Shown: positions 63,356 through 64,000 of the stretch, piece by piece
How positions within the stretch are numbered: the first letter of the stretch is position 1
Layout: each line of letters opens with the position of its first letter
Source of the DNA: an uncultured Pelagibacteraceae bacterium
GTDB taxonomy: Bacteria; Pseudomonadota; Alphaproteobacteria; Pelagibacterales; Pelagibacteraceae
Assembly (NCBI GenBank): GCA_902544135.1
Contig: CACCBF010000001.1
Coordinates: 1-64,000 of the forward strand
DNA: 64,000 bases
Direction of reading: 5' to 3'
Notes under the pieces: model-generated
The model's database searches: none
Told to the model about the DNA's origin: nothing
Seen by the model: only the letters and a program-made list of their open reading frames with translations
Program-made: the position numbers and the translations under genes

Positions 63356-64000
63356 TTAATTCTTTTTACTCTTTGCGTAATTAGTAATTCCAGTTCTTAG
63401 TTTTTCTATGATTTCATCAATGTGTTTTTTTTCACAAATAAACATTGGTGCTATAATTAAGCAATCACCAGTCGCTTTGAAATTTACTCCTGCATCGTAA
63501 CAATGTTTGAAAGTAGCTAAACCTGCTTTGCCAGGTCTACCATCAGTTTTAATATCTATACCACCCATCATTCCATAACCTCTTATGTTGTCGACAACAT
63601 CAATGTCTTTAAGAGAAAATAGACCTTCTTGAAAGTAAGGAGCAAGTTCTTTAGCTCTATTAAAAATATCTTCCTTTTCGAAAATATCTTGAACTGCTAA
63701 TGCTGCGGCAACTGAAACTGGAATTCCAGAGTATGTATAGCCATGAAATAATTCTATTGCACCTTTTGGAGAATTATCCATCACTGCATCATAAATTTCC
63801 TCTTTACAAGCGACCACACCAAAAGGAACTATTCCATTAGTTGTTGCTTTTGCCATAGTCATTATGTCAGGTGTTACTCCAAACTCTTGGGCTCCAAAAG
63901 CCGAACCAGTTCTTCCCCAACCCGTGATAACTTCATCAAAAATTAAAAGTATTTTATGTTTGTCACAAAGTTCTCTTAGTCTTTGTAAATATCCAACTGG
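63356..64000 (-). CDS. class III omega-amino acid:pyruvate aminotransferase, N-terminal part outside window
   Basis: PLP enzyme. The frame stays open from the stop to the window edge, giving 214 residues, about the C-terminal half of a ~450-residue protein. The ATG at 63862 is internal. The edge-proximal part reads LLIFDEVITGWGRTGSAFGAQ, with the PLP-stacking Asp, then TMAKATTNG, with the Schiff-base lysine. The C-terminus has VDNIRGYGMMGGID and CLIIAPMF. Beta-alanine, taurine or another omega-amine with pyruvate is the likely substrate pair, since ald is just downstream. Confidence 0.88.
   Translation of the reverse strand, partial: PVGYLQRLRELCDKHKILLIFDEVITGWGRTGSAFGAQEFGVTPDIMTMAKATTNGIVPFGVVACKEEIYDAVMDNSPKGAIELFHGYTYSGIPVSVAAALAVQDIFEKEDIFNRAKELAPYFQEGLFSLKDIDVVDNIRGYGMMGGIDIKTDGRPGKAGLATFKHCYDAGVNFKATGDCLIIAPMFICEKKHIDEIIEKLRTGITNYAKSKKN

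Noticed and set aside
1-64000. Search by eye for insertion sequences, integrases, phage genes, CRISPR arrays and rRNA
   Set aside because: None seen. Gene order is continuous, composition is even, and the only RNA gene found is tRNA-Met.

Overview
This window is a piece of a very AT-rich, tightly packed alphaproteobacterial chromosome. The gene set points to the SAR11 clade (Candidatus Pelagibacter or a close relative). It combines purBCSQL with bolA and a monothiol glutaredoxin, a TRAP transporter, a TauE/SafE exporter, a dimethylglycine-dehydrogenase-like flavoprotein, a prpDBC cluster and a SAR11-style beta-propeller autotransporter. Genes commonly overlap by 1-4 bases, no gap reaches 300 bases, and I see no insertion sequence, prophage, integrase or CRISPR array. 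The species assignment is inference from gene content and composition; there is no rRNA here.

Layout. 1-5 kb: the end of a GH13 sugar phosphorylase, an Anbu proteasome-like hydrolase divergent from a circularly permuted ATP-grasp protein, a gamma-glutamylcyclotransferase-like protein and a MoCF-domain protein. 5-12 kb: one plus-strand run sfsA-map-purB-purC-purS-purQ-purL-bolA-glutaredoxin. 12-23 kb, minus strand: rpsD, a tRNA/rRNA methyltransferase, a DUF1989 protein, cimA, cysS, nadE, class II DAHP synthase, an FkbM methyltransferase, glmS and a GlmU-like acetyltransferase without its uridylyltransferase half. 23-27 kb, plus strand: gph and prpD-prpB-prpC for propionate use. 27-31 kb: a methyltransferase, DUF1289 and nrdAB behind a candidate NrdR operator. 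31-38 kb: a phosphohexomutase, DUF2061 behind a possible structured leader, TauE/SafE, dusA and dctMQP.

38-46 kb: a CoA transferase, rpoZ with a long acidic tail, an MFS carrier, a beta-hydroxyacid dehydrogenase, a flavin-binding protein, a cis-CaaD-type tautomerase, a gamma carbonic anhydrase, a thioredoxin-fold protein and three envelope-glycan genes. 46-53 kb: an amino-acid ABC transporter without an ATPase, then mtnP-mtnA-aldolase-speDE with apt divergent. This locus can make spermidine, recover the by-product methylthioadenosine, and salvage its adenine. 53-64 kb: an SGNH hydrolase, tRNA-Met, an autotransporter, guaC, two small membrane proteins, a tandem winged-helix regulator with a candidate operator, a BASS symporter, the DMGDH-like enzyme, alanine dehydrogenase and a truncated class III aminotransferase.

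Most promising leads: the SpeD-SpeE/MTA-salvage locus; the Anbu/ATP-grasp pair without its usual alpha-E and transglutaminase partners; the tautomerase that keeps all six cis-CaaD catalytic positions; the half-length GlmU; the possible pseudoknot leader before DUF2061; and the duplicated winged-helix regulator. Everything was read by eye, with no database search.
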